From: Excoecaria cochinchinensis
Taxonomy: Eukaryota; Streptophyta; Magnoliopsida; Malpighiales; Euphorbiaceae
Direction of reading: 5' to 3'
NCBI GenBank assembly: GCA_947683425.1
Contig: CANTUQ010000109.1
Coordinates: 402,501-466,500 of the forward strand
Length of the DNA: 64,000 nucleotides
Shown here one piece after another: positions 22,411-35,374 of this stretch (position 1 is its first letter; every line of letters begins with the position of its first letter). A model generated the notes under the pieces. It was given only the letters and a program-made list of their open reading frames with translations. It did no database searches and was not told where the DNA came from. The translations under genes were made by a program, and so were the position numbers.

Positions 22411-22850
22411 TGATACAAAACGCTTCAAACAATCAACCAAGCAATCAAATAGTAAACAAACTGAATAAATAATTGGAGGAAATGAACTTCATTAATTAAC
22501 CAAAAGAACTAGAATAAGGTTCCAGGAAGCTGACTTCCCTCTCCAAACAATGGAGCCCTGCTCTAGAGCAGCAAATTTGTATGAACCTAAAGAATGAAGC
22601 CCTTGTCTCCCCCCTCTTCACTAAATAAAGGCCACAGACAACAAAAAGCAAACCGTTACAAAAGCAATCCAGCTAAGCATAACTAACTCTCCCCTTATTC
22701 TAACAAAAATAGTCCAGCAACAACTATACTTAATCTATTTCCTGAGGTGTCCCTGTTTGCTGCAGCTTCTTCTTGCGAGTGTAAACCAACAATCTGCTAG
22801 GCCCATTCGCTATTTGGTCCATCAGCCCATCTTGAGAGTTTCCTTCGTCA
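22411..22850 (-). repeat. 3' LTR of the chromovirus
   Basis: Plus strand TGATACAAAACGC...CCTTCGTCA. Compare with 27528-27968. Confidence 0.93.
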
Positions 22851-22900
22851 TTATTGCTGCCTCCTTGAAAAGAAGTCTTGTCCTCAAGACTTAGCTGCAG

Positions 22901-24139
22901 CTAGATACTTTTCAAAACATATTCATCTTCCCATGTAGCATCTTCTACTCCCTTGGACTGCCACTGCACTAACCATTGTGATACTTGTTCGCCTCCCTTA
23001 TAGACCATCCGTGTGGCTAACACCTTCTCAGGAACAACCCCCTCTACCGGTTCCAATTCTAACTCAGGTGGTAGGTTGGGAGAGCTTGATTGGTTTCCAA
23101 TAGCTTTCTTGAACAAAGAGACATGGAAAACGGCATGTACCTTAGAAGAGTCAGGGAGGCGCAACCTGTAAGCTACTGTCCCTACCTTGGCTTCAATCTG
23201 AAATGGCCCATAGTACCGAGCTAACAGCTTCGGATAGACCCTTCGAGTGACGGTCTGCTGCCTATGAGGTTTAAGCTTCAGGAAAACCCAATCCCCCACT
23301 TCAAGTTGGATATCTCGACGATGCTGGCTGGCTTGTGACTTCATCAACTGCTGCGATCGAAAGAGATGTTGTTTGAGTTGTCTCAAAACTTTGTCGCGAT
23401 CCTGAAGTTCTCTAGCCACTGCTTCTATTTGGACTTCTCCTAAAACATATTGTAGGATGGTCGAGGGTCGTCTTTCATACACCACCTCGAAGGGGGTTAA
23501 CTCTTGTACTGACATGAAAAGAGGTGTTATACCAATACTTAGCCCAAGATAACCATTGATTCTAGTAGCGAGGTTGATCGGCTGCAAAACAACAGAGGTA
23601 AGTCTCTAGGCACCGATTAATCACTTCGGTTTGTCCATCCGTCTCCGGATGGTAAGAGGAACTAAACTTGAGCTGCGTCCCTTATAGCTTAAACAACTCC
23701 TGCCATAACCGACTCCTAAAAACCGGGTCCTATCGCTAATGATTGATTTTGGAAACCCATGCAGTCATACAATCTCCTTAACAAATAGTTGAGTTATTAT
23801 TCGGGCAGTATAAGGATGTTTCGAGGCTACAAAGTGGCTGTATTTAGACAGCCTGTCAACAATTACCATTATAGCATCATACCCCCTTGATTTCGGCATC
23901 CCAATAATAAAATCCATTGAGAGGTCCTCCCAAATAGCCTATGCAATGGGTAAGGGCTGTAGTAAACCGGTTGGAGCCACTGATGAAGCCTTAAACCGTT
24001 GACCGATCGAGCAACCCTTGATATACTCTTTAATTCGCTGCACCATTCCCTTCCAGTAAAAATTTGCTGCAATCCTCCGGTAAGTTCGGTAATAACCCGA
24101 ATGCTCTCCCGTAATTCCTCTAACATGGTAGGGATCCAT
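22901..24139 (-). pseudogene. Chromovirus integrase with C-terminal chromodomain
   Basis: The zinc-binding domain around 23990-24139 reads 'EHSGYYRTYRRIA' and 'GCSIGQRFK'; the family has CxxC, so the second Cys is Gly here. The core ('WEDLSMDFIIGMPKSRGYD') follows in the same frame after a stop. 22901-23587 holds the end of the core, the GPY/F-type module ('YYGPFQIEAKVGTVAYRL', 'VFHVSLFKKA') and a chromodomain ('SQWLVQWQSKGVEDATWED'). Chromodomains direct integration toward marked chromatin. Multiple stops make it inactive. Confidence 0.88.
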
Positions 24140-24171
24140 ATTGATTTGGGTGAAATGACCAGCTTCCCTCC

Positions 24172-25683
24172 TCAGTACAATACCCCTTGTTTCAGTTCAT
24201 ACCTCGGTTTGGAAGTAGGATCAGCCTCGAGAGCTTGTTTTATGGCTAACAGTTGAGGATCCCTGTTTACTTCTTCAATCAAGTTACTGCCATCCATCCA
24301 TGTAGGGGAGAAGACAAATGTTGCATACTCTGCATATTCCTGCTGCCTGGACAAGGCATCAGCAGCGTTGTTAAGTGTGCCCGGCTTGTAACGCACTTCA
24401 AATACATATCCCAGTAGTTTAGCAAGCCAGTTTTGTTGATCCGTAGTGGTGACCCGCTTATGCAACAAGTATCGCGGGCTCTTTTGGTCGGTAAACACAA
24501 TGAATTTCCTTCCAAGCAAGTAAGGACGCCAATGCTGAATAGCTAAGGCCAAGGCTATCAATTCCTTCTCGTATGTCGACTTGGTAAGATTATGATCAGC
24601 TAATGCCTTGCTATAATAAGCAAGGGGTCTGCCTTCTTGCATCAAAATAGCCCCCAACCCCATGCCAGATGCATCACATTCTATACAAAAAGGTTTGGTG
24701 AAATCGGGAAGTGCCAGCAATGGTGCTGCTGTGAGTTTTTCCTTAAGAACCTCAAATGCATTTTGTACTTTCATATTCCACCAGAACCCATTTTTCTTGG
24801 TCAATTCGGTCAATGGCTTAGCTATCTTCCCATAATCCTTGATGAACTTCCTGTAATACCCTGTCAAACCCAAGAATCCTCGAACTCCCTTAACACTCTT
24901 CGGTAGGGGCCAATTCTGTGCTGCCTTCATCTTAGTTGGGACTACTGCCACTCCCCTTTCTGTGATATTGTGGCCTAAATAATCAATCGAAGTCTGGCCA
25001 ATAGAGCATTTCTTAGGATTAACCTTGAAGTCATTGTCTGCCAAACCTTTAAAACAGTAGCCAGGTGCTGCAATTGGTCTTCCCAAGTCTTGCTAAAAAT
25101 AAAAATATCATCAAAAAAGACTAGGACGATACGCCGCAACCAGGGGCGAAAAATATCATTATCATACTTTGAAATGTAGAAGGGGCATTAGTTAGCCCAA
25201 ATGGCGTTATGAGGAATTCATAATGCCCGCCATGAGTCCAAAAAGCCATTTTATGCTCATCCCCTTCCCACATACGAATTTGATAAAAACCAGACTTCAG
25301 GTCTAATTTGGTGAAGAATTTGGCTCCATTTAATTCATCCAAAAGCTTATCCACCACCGAAATTGGGTACTTATCAATAACTGTAACTTTGTTGAGAGCT
25401 CTGTAGTCTATGCATAATCTCCAGGAATCATCTTTCTTTCTGACCAGTAGTGCAGGGCTGGAGAAAGGACTTTAGCTAGGACGAATTATCCCTTGTTGCA
25501 ACATCTCTTCCACCTGTTTTTGTATCTCTGCCTTTTGTTGGTGCGGGTATCTATAGGGCCTGACACTAACTGCTTCACATCCTGCAACAAGCCATATGGG
25601 TGATCGTGCAAACGTCGAGGCGGTAACCCGATCATGGATTGAAAAACTGCAGGGTAGCGAGTCATGAGCTCTTCTACGTCCAT
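24172..25683 (-). pseudogene. Chromovirus reverse transcriptase and RNase H
   Basis: 25486-25683 is the RT lead-in; 25121-25357 has 'FTKLDLKSGFYQIRM' and 'TPFGLTNAPSTFQ'; the active-site 'VFFDDI' is at about 25097-25115 in another frame; 24172-25086 has the thumb ('GYYRKFIKDYGKIAKPL') and RNase H ('CDASGMGLGAIL', 'YEKELIALALA', 'FTDQKSPRYLL', 'NAADALSR'). At least three frame breaks lie between these parts. Confidence 0.88.
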
Positions 25684-25806
25684 CTTCTATTCAGCGGAAA
25701 GACCTTGCATAGAGGCCGGTGGCATTGGGCCTTGCTGGCAGTACATGTGTTTCAAACTTCCCCCATCTAACAAAACCTATAGCGCATCCATTTCAGAGAG
25801 GGTTCC

Positions 25807-27343
25807 TTAACCACCAGCTAACTCGATCAGCTTGCCCCCATACTCAAACCTCATCCACTTATGTTCCCAATTGTGAGTCATGTCACTAGGAGTTCGCAAC
25901 CAATCAATTCCCAAAACCAAGTCTAGTGGCCCTAATTCAAACACCAATGCTTCCAGATTCAACGAGAGCTCACCCAAACCCAAAGAAACATCTCTGCATT
26001 TTTCTACAATCGGAACTCGATATCCGTCTCCCAACATGATTTTAACAGGAGAGATAGAATCAACATGCAAGTTCAGTGAGCATACCAATTTGCGAAAGAT
26101 GAAATTATGGGATGCACCTGAATCCAAAAGCAGAACAATGGGAATTCCCTGTAGCGCCCCTTGCAACTTTATGGTACTGGGCGTCAAAGCTTGATCTACT
26201 GCCCCATAGAACATCTCAATGGAATTACATTCTCCTTCCTCCCCATCATCTTCTTCGTTTGCCTCAGCAACTACTACTTCCTCATTCGATTCATCAGCCT
26301 CCAAATACAAGTCGTTTAGTGGATGGTGAGCCGCAACTCTCCCCCGCTGCACCTGTGTTGGGGACTGTAGGGCTGGGTGCACTTGAAACACACCCCAGCC
26401 GTCTCCACTCTTCGATCTCTTTCAGGGATAGGTGGCGCGGACCCCTATTCCGACCTAATGGTGGTGCTCCGCCGCGAGGTGGGTTTGGGATGGTGTGATT
26501 TGGGAAGGAAGAACTTGGGAAAGTTCTTTGGGAGGTAATGGGGCTTGGGTTTGTATTTGTGGGCTTTGGGATAGGCTAACCCAATTCCTTGGGGTTCATA
26601 GGATGCCATTTTAGTGGGACGGCATGAGTAATCTCCGATCGTCCCATTGTTGTACTACCTCTCTCTCTGGTTGTAGTCCTACGACCAGGAGCGCCAATCA
26701 TCATCACTACATCGCGAGCAAGTTCCATGGCTTCCTCACAGGTTTGTGGCTTCAAGTATCTTACCCATCTCCCCACCTCCTCTCTCAAACCACCCATGAA
26801 ATATCCCAAGAATTGTATTTCAGAAGCCTTGGGAATATATCCAGTAATCGCCTCAAACTCCTCTATATACTCATCTACACTCCCATTTTGAAATAAAGCT
26901 CTCAATTCTTCGTAGGGATTCGGAGTCCTCCATTTTTCGAATCGCTCATTAAGTTTTAGTTTAAATTGGTCCCATGTCATTTGTGGATTATCCCGTAAAG
27001 CTTGGGAAAACTAGGTTATCGCTGGTCCGCACATACACATCTGTGCTACTGTGAGTTTCATCCGTTCAGGGGTCTGCTGAACGCTGAAGAATAGCTCAGC
27101 TTTAGCTATCTAGCTGTGGGGCCCTGGCCCACTGAACTCCGATAACTTCACCTTGGGCAGAGAAATGGTTCCAGCCTCAAAAAGGTTGGGTCTCACACAT
27201 GAATCCAGCTGAGGATTAGTGGGTTGCCCAAATTTGGAACTGGAGTGAATGAAAACTCGCCCGGGGGTATTCTCGCTCAACTCGGTTTCATTAGTCTGCT
27301 GGCCATCTTCATCTTTTGTGGGTTGCTTCTCTATTTTTCTCAT
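25807..27343 (-). pseudogene. Chromovirus gag and protease
   Basis: 26576-26980 is the gag core ('WDQFKLKLNERF', 'YEELRALFQNGSVDEYIEEF', 'FMGGLREEV'), with an N-terminal piece at 27110-27343. 25807-26391 holds the aspartic protease: 'LLLDSGASHNFI' with the active-site DSG, then 'GLGELSLNLEALVFELG' and 'LVLGIDWL'. Stops and frame changes separate the parts (for example a gap at 26980-27110 and a stop at 26576). Confidence 0.85.
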
Positions 27344-27527
27344 CAGTTTAGCATCCGGAGTTTCAAACTTTTCTTCTACAAATTTCTAGAAAGCAGATAT
27401 GGATCGCTGTATTGCAACTAATATTTCTTTGTGGGCATCTATTCAGTTTTGTAAATCAATTTTAGATTGCAAACGAGTTTGTGGTGGATCTGCCATTACT
27501 CTCGGTTTTTCCACAGACGGAGCCAAT

Positions 27528-27968
27528 TGATACAAAACGTTTCAAACAATCAACCAAGCAATCAAACAGTAAACAAACTGGATAAATAATTAGAGGAAAT
27601 GAACTTCATTGATTAACCAAAAGAACTGGAATAAGGTTCCAGGAAGCTGACTTCCCTCTCCAAACAATGGAGCCCTGCTCTAGAGCAGCAAATTTGTATG
27701 AACCAAAATAATGAATCCCTTCTCTCCCCACTCTTCCCTAAATAAAAGCCACAAACAACAAAAAGAAAACCGTTACAAAAGCAGTCCAGCTAGGCATAAC
27801 TAACTCCCCTTATTTTAACAAAAATAGTCCAGCAACAACTATACTGAATCTATTTCCTGAGGTGCCCCTGTTTGCTACAACTTCTTCTTGCGAGTGTAAA
27901 CCAACAATCTTCTAGGCCCATTCGTTATTTGGTCCATCAGCCCATCTTGAGAGTTTCCTTCTTCATCA
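27528..27968 (-). repeat. 5' LTR of the chromovirus
   Basis: Plus strand TGATACAAAACGT...CTTCATCA, the upstream LTR on the minus strand, followed by the primer-site-like sequence at 27513-27527. Confidence 0.93.
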
Positions 27969-28143
27969 CTTTCCCATCTTGATAATTAACTGCTGAATTC
28001 TATATTCTTATTTAATTAATTAGTTGAATTCAAAATTAAATAAGATTTAATATCTCATTTTGACATGAAATTAAACTTGGCCATTTTATATGGTAACCCT
28101 TATGCCTTTGGCCAAGAGATCATCAACCCAGAAACAATAAAAG

Positions 28144-28145
<2 letters not shown>

Positions 28146-28189
<44 letters not shown>
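28146..28189. repeat. (TA)n microsatellite in the hAT
   Basis: About 22 TA units in the right part of the split hAT element. Confidence 0.95.
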
Positions 28190-28191
<2 letters not shown>

Positions 28192-30584
28192 ATTCTAAAA
28201 AAATCAGATCCATAAATTCAGTAGGATAAATTCTGTAATTCTTATATCCTTTTAATATAATTTTTATATTATAAGCCATTATGATAATGATTATATATTT
28301 TCGAAAAAAAAATGGTAATATATTTTTACCTCTTTGATTCTAGGCTTCATGAAGTCACCAACTAAAGCATCAAAAACCAATGCATGTTGTCCACCCTAGC
28401 TAAATATTAATTGTATGAATTAATTGGTTGGGTTATATAATAACTCATAACCCATATAAATATTTTTTTAAAATTTAGAATGGGTTATATGGATTATAAT
28501 AATCAATTAAAATTATAAAAAAATGGGTTAGACTGATTGGAATAAACGGTTTGGACGGTTTATACTATTTTTAAACACCCCTACTCTTACCTGGTAAAAA
28601 TTGAAGGCCTTTTGATAGACAAGGCCAACATTTGCACCATCTACCACTGCATGGAATGGACCATGCCATCAGCCACTCCTGAATGAGTTTCACGTACTTT
28701 GTCAGTCAGAATATTACCTGCAATCATTTTATGTTAACACTTGCCTGAATCATAAAGAAGGAAAAAGTATTCACTTTTTATACTAGTGCGGTTAGCAGTA
28801 AATAGTAAAATAGCACAAGATACGAAAAGTGGCTTTCATGACTTCAGGACTGGATGTCTGTAACAGGACCCACCACCTGATGAAATGGAATCTGTTCAAC
28901 CCTACATGATATGGGCTATATCATATTTTTAAGAAAGGAAAATAAACCCATTTATAAACAAGGAACAATAGTGGAGTATGAGAAACTAAGCTGCCCTTCT
29001 GCCTCAGTAAAATTGCAAATTACAAAGGGGAAGGAGACTGACAGATTTATACCTAAACTTTGACACCACAACCTAGTTGGTCAACCACTAAGCGATGATC
29101 ACAAATACTGGTAAATCAAGCTCTCTGACTTTTAGGCATCAGTTTGTCTTGAGCCAATAAGCCAAATTAGAAGGATATAAAGAAAAAGGAAAACTTGAAA
29201 GCAACAATATTTGATCAATATCAGACAATTTAAAAATCCTTCCGCTCTATGCAAGAAGCAAAAACACTACTGTGTAATACTTCTTTGTCAGAGTTGAAGA
29301 ATGAGAAAACTACCAACAAGGCAAGAACTAACTGATGTCTGTCCATTCATGAATACCATATAACAGAGAGAAAGATAACTGTTGCTTTACCTGGAAATGA
29401 ACAAAGTCCGCCTTAACCTCTTTCTTGCAAGCCAAGTTGCTTAATGAGGCAGCAAAGTTTTCCGTCTCTTGGATCTATATCAATACAAACAAAGCTTTTC
29501 ACTACAGGACCGGTATACACCCTTCTCATCAATTTCAGTCCTGTCCACTTTCCATGGACCGCTCCCCAGCCACCCTTGCCCATGCTATCCCCCACCTCCT
29601 CTCTCAACCCCTTCCTTGACCTTGTGTCCCAGCTCTCCTTCCCCACTTTTAAAGCATCCTCAGACTTGAACCAATCCTCAATAACCCCAAGAGTTGAATC
29701 TGTAACTTGCCTGACAATAGCTCGCAACCGATGAAGTGTTTCATACTCCTTGTCTGGTCTCTTTACCTCCGCACTAACATTTAAGAGAGCAGAAAGTTCA
29801 GGATCTTCAGGCATCACTCCTGATTCAGCCATATGTGCATCAACTTCATAAGCTCTATCAGCCCTTGCAGAATCCAAACAAGGCAGGTGCATAAGTGCGC
29901 AGTTTGGGTGGGATATCAAAACCTTTCATTTGCTTAACCAAATCAAAAGACATGTCTGGGTCTTCCATTCCAAGGGCCAGCCTTGCAGCATTTGTAAAAG
30001 TAGCTTCATTTGGTGCAACTTTTTATCAATAATCATTTGCTGAAAAATCTCAAACCCTCTTTTGAAATATAAATCAGAGGTCCTTGCAGAAGCCCTATCT
30101 CCATTCACTTCGACAGGTGAGCCAGAAGAACAAACATAGAGCAATACATTGTAGTGATGCTGGTTCAACTGGATACCATTCCTTCGTGCTTCATCATATA
30201 ACCAAAGGGCTTCTACATCTTCTCCCCTCTTCGAGCACTGATCTAACTTTACTTGAAGTACTCTCTCTGGTGATTCTCTAAGTGCTTTCTCCTTTGCTCT
30301 ACAGGAAATATTGTTTGTAGCCAGTGCAGCAGAATCGTGAATTTGTGGTATCACAGACAGTGCAATGGTGCAAAGATTGGCTCTTCTGTCTCTATGGAAA
30401 TGGCAGGCTTGAATGACAGGTTTGGGTAATAAAAAGTCTGGTTATAGGCAAATAGATTACAGAAAGTTTGCCAATTATTCTTAAAAATCAACATCGATGG
30501 GATTTTGGTGAAGTATGAGAAGAGAGAAGATGCCCTATTAAAAGAGGGTGCAAAAGAGCTTCCACAGAGCATCACTTTTGACAT

Positions 30585-32180
30585 TATAATCCCTTTTCAG
30601 TTGTTTTTAGACAAGCATGTATCACGAGTGAGAGAAAATCGCTAAGCTATTAAACCTGTAAGCAATAGCAATACACACACACACACAAAACTAAACACGA
30701 AAGCAAGCAGCCAAATCAAGTTCTTTTACTAATCAAATTGAACTGTAAAGGAACACCTTTGCAACTTTTAGAAAAACAAGCTTATAATTGACTCAATTAA
30801 ATCATTATCTCCATGGACATGGAACAAGTCCAACAATATATAATTGTTCGTACTACCTGGATGCAAGTCTCAATGCCAATACAACATGATACTATGAAAT
30901 TGTTAATGATAATTGCCTAACTATGATAATCGGCAATCTGAAATTCTCCAATTATCATGGAAATTTCCTTTTTTTTTAAACTTTTGCATTTAGCACACAT
31001 GGGCAGTAACAAACAGAGCTATTCTAATAACAATGATGATTATAGCAGCAACCTGAAAGCAAATTACATCATTACAAAAGCTAACCATAAGCAAACAAAG
31101 TCCATCGATTCTCATCTACAACTGTACTCCTCTCATAAAGCTAATGGCAGGGAAAATGTCCCAATCCCCATGCACCTATCTTCACCGTCAATATGGTTGA
31201 GGGAAAGTGCCTTAGGGAAGCACAAAGACTTCTACTTTTCTTGAAACAAATATAAGCATCAAATATTAGAAACTCCTCAACTCTTTTGATCTGCATTTTT
31301 TTCATTTCTTTCCAGGCTTAAGGGCAAAACAAAACCTTGAACTTTTAAAATTTTATCAAATTAATCATGATCCATTTTTATCAATTCAATGAAGTCACCA
31401 TTTCATTCAACTATTAACTTAATACTCTTGATAAAAGTATAAGTTAATATCAACATCTTTTACATCTAAGACAAGTTAATAATTCAATTTTTTTTAATAG
31501 TTCCACCATAGCTTGTAGAGTTACAGTATCCAGGAGCATTCTCAACCTTTCCCCCCTTCAAAATGTCGTAATAAGAAGCATAGAATTTGACGACAAAAGC
31601 ATCATTATAAACAAAATTTTCAGCAAAATTCCTCTAATGTCATTTCATCAATCAGGTAAAAGGCACTCTTGTTTTTTTCCATTTGCGCACAACCCTTCAA
31701 CCAAAATGCTAAATTTACCTCTATTTGGCAAGCAAATAAGCCTAAGTTCTATTATAAACCCTTAAAGACAACAACAAAAAAGAAAATAAAGAAAAAGTTC
31801 AGAATCACACTGCAACTGATTATTAGAGGGATAGATTTAAACCTGAAATTGTTTTTGGTGGTAGCGAAGGACCATTAAGAGTCCACAGCAATCGAGAAAG
31901 AGGCCAACAACTAGAGGAACAATGATCTTCTCGCAGCTAATCGTGCCATGGCCAGTGACCTAAGGGAGCGAGAATTGGATTTACCTATCACTGATAAGCA
32001 TGGAATGAGCGAAAATTTTCCTAAAAGTAAGTGACTGAAATTGCAACTGTAGTCCCTGAATTTCTCAGGATATATATATTGATTAAAATAATAATATTTT
32101 TAGGACTATACATAAATCAAACCCGAAATCCGAATATACACCCAATGTTGTACTTGAACCGACCATATAATATAAAGAGG
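30585..32180. other. Region upstream of the PRORP copy, no gene recognised
   Basis: Former promoter side of PRORP. Contains a (CA)n run at about 30673-30687. On minus, near 31950-31900, a short ATG-led hydrophobic frame (MARLAARRSLFL, then TAG) resembles a signal peptide start but leads nowhere. I see no further exons. Confidence 0.4.
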
Positions 32181-35100
32181 AAATTACTCACACTGTCACA
32201 TTTTTAACTTTTTTATCAAAAATACAACTTTTTTTTAACTCTTTCATAAAAATCACTTTTTAAATTTTTATTTTCAAAAATATAATTTTTTTTATTTTTT
32301 ACTCTCCCTGCCATCGAAAGATTCAAATCAAGGGGGTAGAGAGTCATATTTTGAACTTATGATTTCTTCTATTATTTTACCGGTGAATTCTGCAGTCAGA
32401 GCTAGAAGGAGGACTCTGAGTTCTTGCTATCTGGTGGTTGCCGGTTTACCTGTCGGTGGATCAGGTAAGGAGGAGTCAGAGATTGTTCTCTGTCCGGGCG
32501 GTTGATAATTTCTGCAACTCCACTTCCATAATTACTTTTTATCTTTGATTGCGTTGATATATCTGGTAATCCCATGAGGTAGGTTCTTATTGTAATCGTT
32601 ATCTGGGCAAAACATAGTGTTAGAAGGTTGCATAGCCAAGTTTAGCTACCATATCTTCCATCAGTATCTTTTCCTTAAGCTATTTATATGAGATAGGATT
32701 TAGGTTTCAATAGAACTTATAATCTTGTGGTTGCATAGAGTCCCAGCTCCCATGGAAGCATGAAAATAAAAATTTATTTCTGAAGAGAATTTGAAGAAAA
32801 TGCAAAGTATTCTCCAATTCCCCTGCGCCATTAGTTTGCACTTTGTTTTGGAGATGTTTGAATGTGACAAAATGAATGCCATAATAATATATTCGAACTG
32901 AATTATTATATCCTTTGACGTGTCTATTTCTATCATGAGAATCTGATATCTAGAGTTATATTATTGGAATAATTCCTCTTTTTGATTTCTTGGAGTGCCA
33001 ATAGTGTTTTGTTTCTTAATTATAATGAATTTGATATTAATCAATAAGTGATTGAGTGAATAACTCTTATCATTGCGTGATTTCTTCTGTGTTGAAAGGC
33101 CATTTTGAATCATAAAAGAATTGATTATGGAAGGGCGATCGAAATAGTGGAGCAGTGTTGCTTTGGAAGTGAAGAAGGTTTGCTTAAGAATAATTAGGGA
33201 GAATATGGTAAGAGTTATCTGAAAACAAATTATTGTGTAAAGCAGACAGAATGGGTAGCTGTTATCTGCTATGCTAAGATTGAAATTCACCTGGGAAGAT
33301 GATGCAGATTTGTACTGCCTAAATTGTGATGTTTTTACTGTTATGCTTTTTTCGTGTAATATGTGTTCTAAAGACTACTGGGTAAATTACTATTATAATA
33401 TAACTGGATTATCTTTCCATCTCTTGTTGGCTAATTGTCTCTTTTATCTGATTTTTTTAAAATAAAATTATTTTTCTGTCTATGAATGGTTGATGGCTAA
33501 GTGTAGGTTTTGCATCAGACTATGAGATTGATTATGAGCTAATAAATGTGGGTTTTATGGCTTTGTCTTGCTGTGGAGCATAGGTTTATATTGAGGTGAA
33601 CTGTTTGTTGGGTTTATCATGGTACATACATATCTTGGAATGTGGGTTGTATAAAATTATAATGAATTCCCATTTTTGTGTTTTTTTTTTCTGATTTCTT
33701 CTGCACAGAAACGCATGACTTATAAATCCATTTTCCTTCCCTTTTAGGTTTGGCCAATCTCTTCTAGTTCTTCCATCTCTCAGTGATGGGGATTGGGAAG
33801 GTAATTAGCATGTTTGTGCATTAAATCTCATCATTATTGTTTTGGCTAAATCACTAAATTCAAAAATCCTATGGCATGATATATAGACATCTGCATGCAG
33901 CTCAATTCTTATTTGCTCTAGAAATATATGGGAAATGAATATGTCAATTTATCAACAGTCATTACTTGGGGAGTCATAAATCAATGAATAAGAAAAGTAG
34001 AATTGTAGCCCCAAGGTCCTTATTCATGTTAATTAGCATTTTTGCAGTCTCATTGTCTCTTTTGACCCCTTCTATTCCATAGCATAATTGTGGTGCTACT
34101 GAGTACTGAGAACAAAATCGAAATCCAATTTCACCTGGCATGGAAGTCCTAATTAACTTATACTAACTCTTTTAAATTTAATTTTTCCTAGCTTAGTATC
34201 ATGTTCAAATTCTATTTTCTATTCTTTGCTCCACTGAATGTCAAAATGAGTTGATTTTGTAAATGTAATATTTTTATAAAATCTTTGTTTTTAAATTAGT
34301 ACACGAACTCTACACAATAAATTTCTGGCAGAGCTGTTGATTTTTATTTACCCTTAGCTATATTAGCAAGTTTGATTTCCCTGCCCCAGGCCAATATGAT
34401 TATCCAATTCTTCCCTTTGCTTGTTACATCTTAAAAGAATGAGTATTGCTGCAGACTATACACAATATAAATCTGCATAATTTTTTTTTAATTTTCCATA
34501 CCATCAGATAGTGTATAAGCATAAAATATTTATTTTTATTTTCCATTTGCTCGGACATTATAGCACACCCCTAAAAGAATCAAAAAGTATTGAAAGGAAA
34601 TAAAAATAAAATAAAATGACACATAATAGCAACTTAATAGAGTATATGTAAGTTACTAGAAAGCAATGCAAAAATGGATTTAAAAAAATCACTCAATATC
34701 ACTCAGGCCATGGAAAGAAAGAACCTTTTAAATTAGGCAAACATTGAAACTCCAAATGAAATTTTTTAACAAAAAATGAGTGAAATGCTTTTGAACAACG
34801 AAGTCATAAGGTTTCATTCAATAAAAATAAAGTTACGTCATTAAAGAGAAAGAAAATGCTAAAAAGTTAACAATTCTATTTTTGTTGTTGATCACATCAA
34901 TTAGAATCGAACCATGAATCCTCTGCTTATGGAAGCTTAGAGCTCTTTAGTTAACCCTGCAAAATGTCAAAACAAAAGTAGCAAAATAGATATTGCAGAA
35001 ACTCTTTCCAAAAAGTAATAATAACATAAGATCTCTTCAGAGTATATTGCTGTTTTTATCTTTTTGTTCCCCGTTTTTAATAGCCTTACAAAAACTATAA

Positions 35101-35374
35101 AATGATTTCCTTTTTTTGCGTTTTGAAGATGTAAAAGTCCTAGATCCCCCCTTTAGGCAAAAGACCATAGGAATGCAAAGTAAAGATGGAATTTCTAAAC
35201 CTTTGAACCAAGAGTAAATTTAAATTTCTAAACTCTTTTAGGGTATTATAACATGCAACAGTGTTTACATTATTTTTCCTTTTTCTATTTCAAGTCTACT
35301 TTACTCATCCAACGCCCATAAAAAAATGAATGAAGAAATTAAAATAATGACCAATATACATGTAGTTTACTCAT
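32181..35374. other. Gene-poor AT-rich region
   Basis: T-rich block at 32200-32310, a few GT-AG-like signals around 32460-32500, no protein I can identify on either strand. At 34880-34965 (minus) a GGTTCGATTCT box B-like motif with a partly tRNA-like upstream part could be an old SINE, but the match is weak. Confidence 0.4.

Larger units (their letters stand above)
22411..27968 (-). mobile_element. Chromodomain Ty3/gypsy retrotransposon (5558 bp)
   Basis: Complete but dead element with LTRs of 440 and 441 bp (22411-22850, 27528-27968) and a perfect 5-bp target duplication CTTTC (22406-22410, 27969-27973). Minus-strand order is gag, protease, RT, RNase H, integrase, chromodomain. Just inside the 5' LTR is a primer-site-like TGGCTCCGTCTGTGG; near the 3' LTR is TCTTGAGGACAAGACTTC, common in chromoviruses. 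By eye the LTRs differ at about 25-30 positions (about 93-94% identity), so the insertion is not recent. Confidence 0.95.
21717..28583. mobile_element. hAT element in the PRORP intron, split by a retrotransposon
   Basis: Perfect 8-bp target duplication CTCTTACC at 21709-21716 and 28584-28591. Ends are TAGGGTTGTTCAAAAATG and TTTTTAAACACCCCTA (imperfect inverted repeat, about 15 of 20). Without the nested element it is about 1.3 kb, AT-rich, with subterminal repeats of ATGGGTTATA-like motifs and a 54-bp tandem duplication at about 21987-22100. No transposase. The target duplication covers the PRORP splice donor. Confidence 0.9.
21420..30584 (-). pseudogene. PRORP (protein-only RNase P) pseudogene
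   Basis: PRORP proteins remove the 5' leader of tRNAs in plant organelles and nucleus. Three exons are recognisable: 29391-30584, 28591-28678 and 21420-21607, with matching GT/AG sites. Exon 1 begins MSKVMLCGSSFAPSF, a plausible organellar transit peptide, then PPR-like sequence ('YDEARRNGIQL', 'HHYNVLLYVCSSG', 'AYEVDAHM', 'VRQVTDSTLGVIEDWFKSE') and the zinc-binding linker ('FVCIDIDP'). Exon 2 encodes the start of the NYN nuclease ('AVVDGANVGLVYQKAFNFYQ', with its catalytic Asp). Exon 3 has 'SRTKKLPLIVLHQ' and 'GAFYATPNSNDNW'; the family has NDD where this has NDN. Frameshifts occur near 30350, 30000, 29910, 29465 and 28665, and a TAG is at 21461-21463. The final exons are missing. The second intron holds a hAT with a nested retrotransposon. 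Confidence 0.9.

Noticed and set aside
33271..33465. 64-codon plus frame with several Cys
   Set aside because: No homologue recognised, no splice or promoter context, AT-rich surroundings.
34880..34970. Possible tRNA or SINE on minus (GGTTCGATTCT box)
   Set aside because: Box B-like motif only; no convincing acceptor stem, box A or target duplication.
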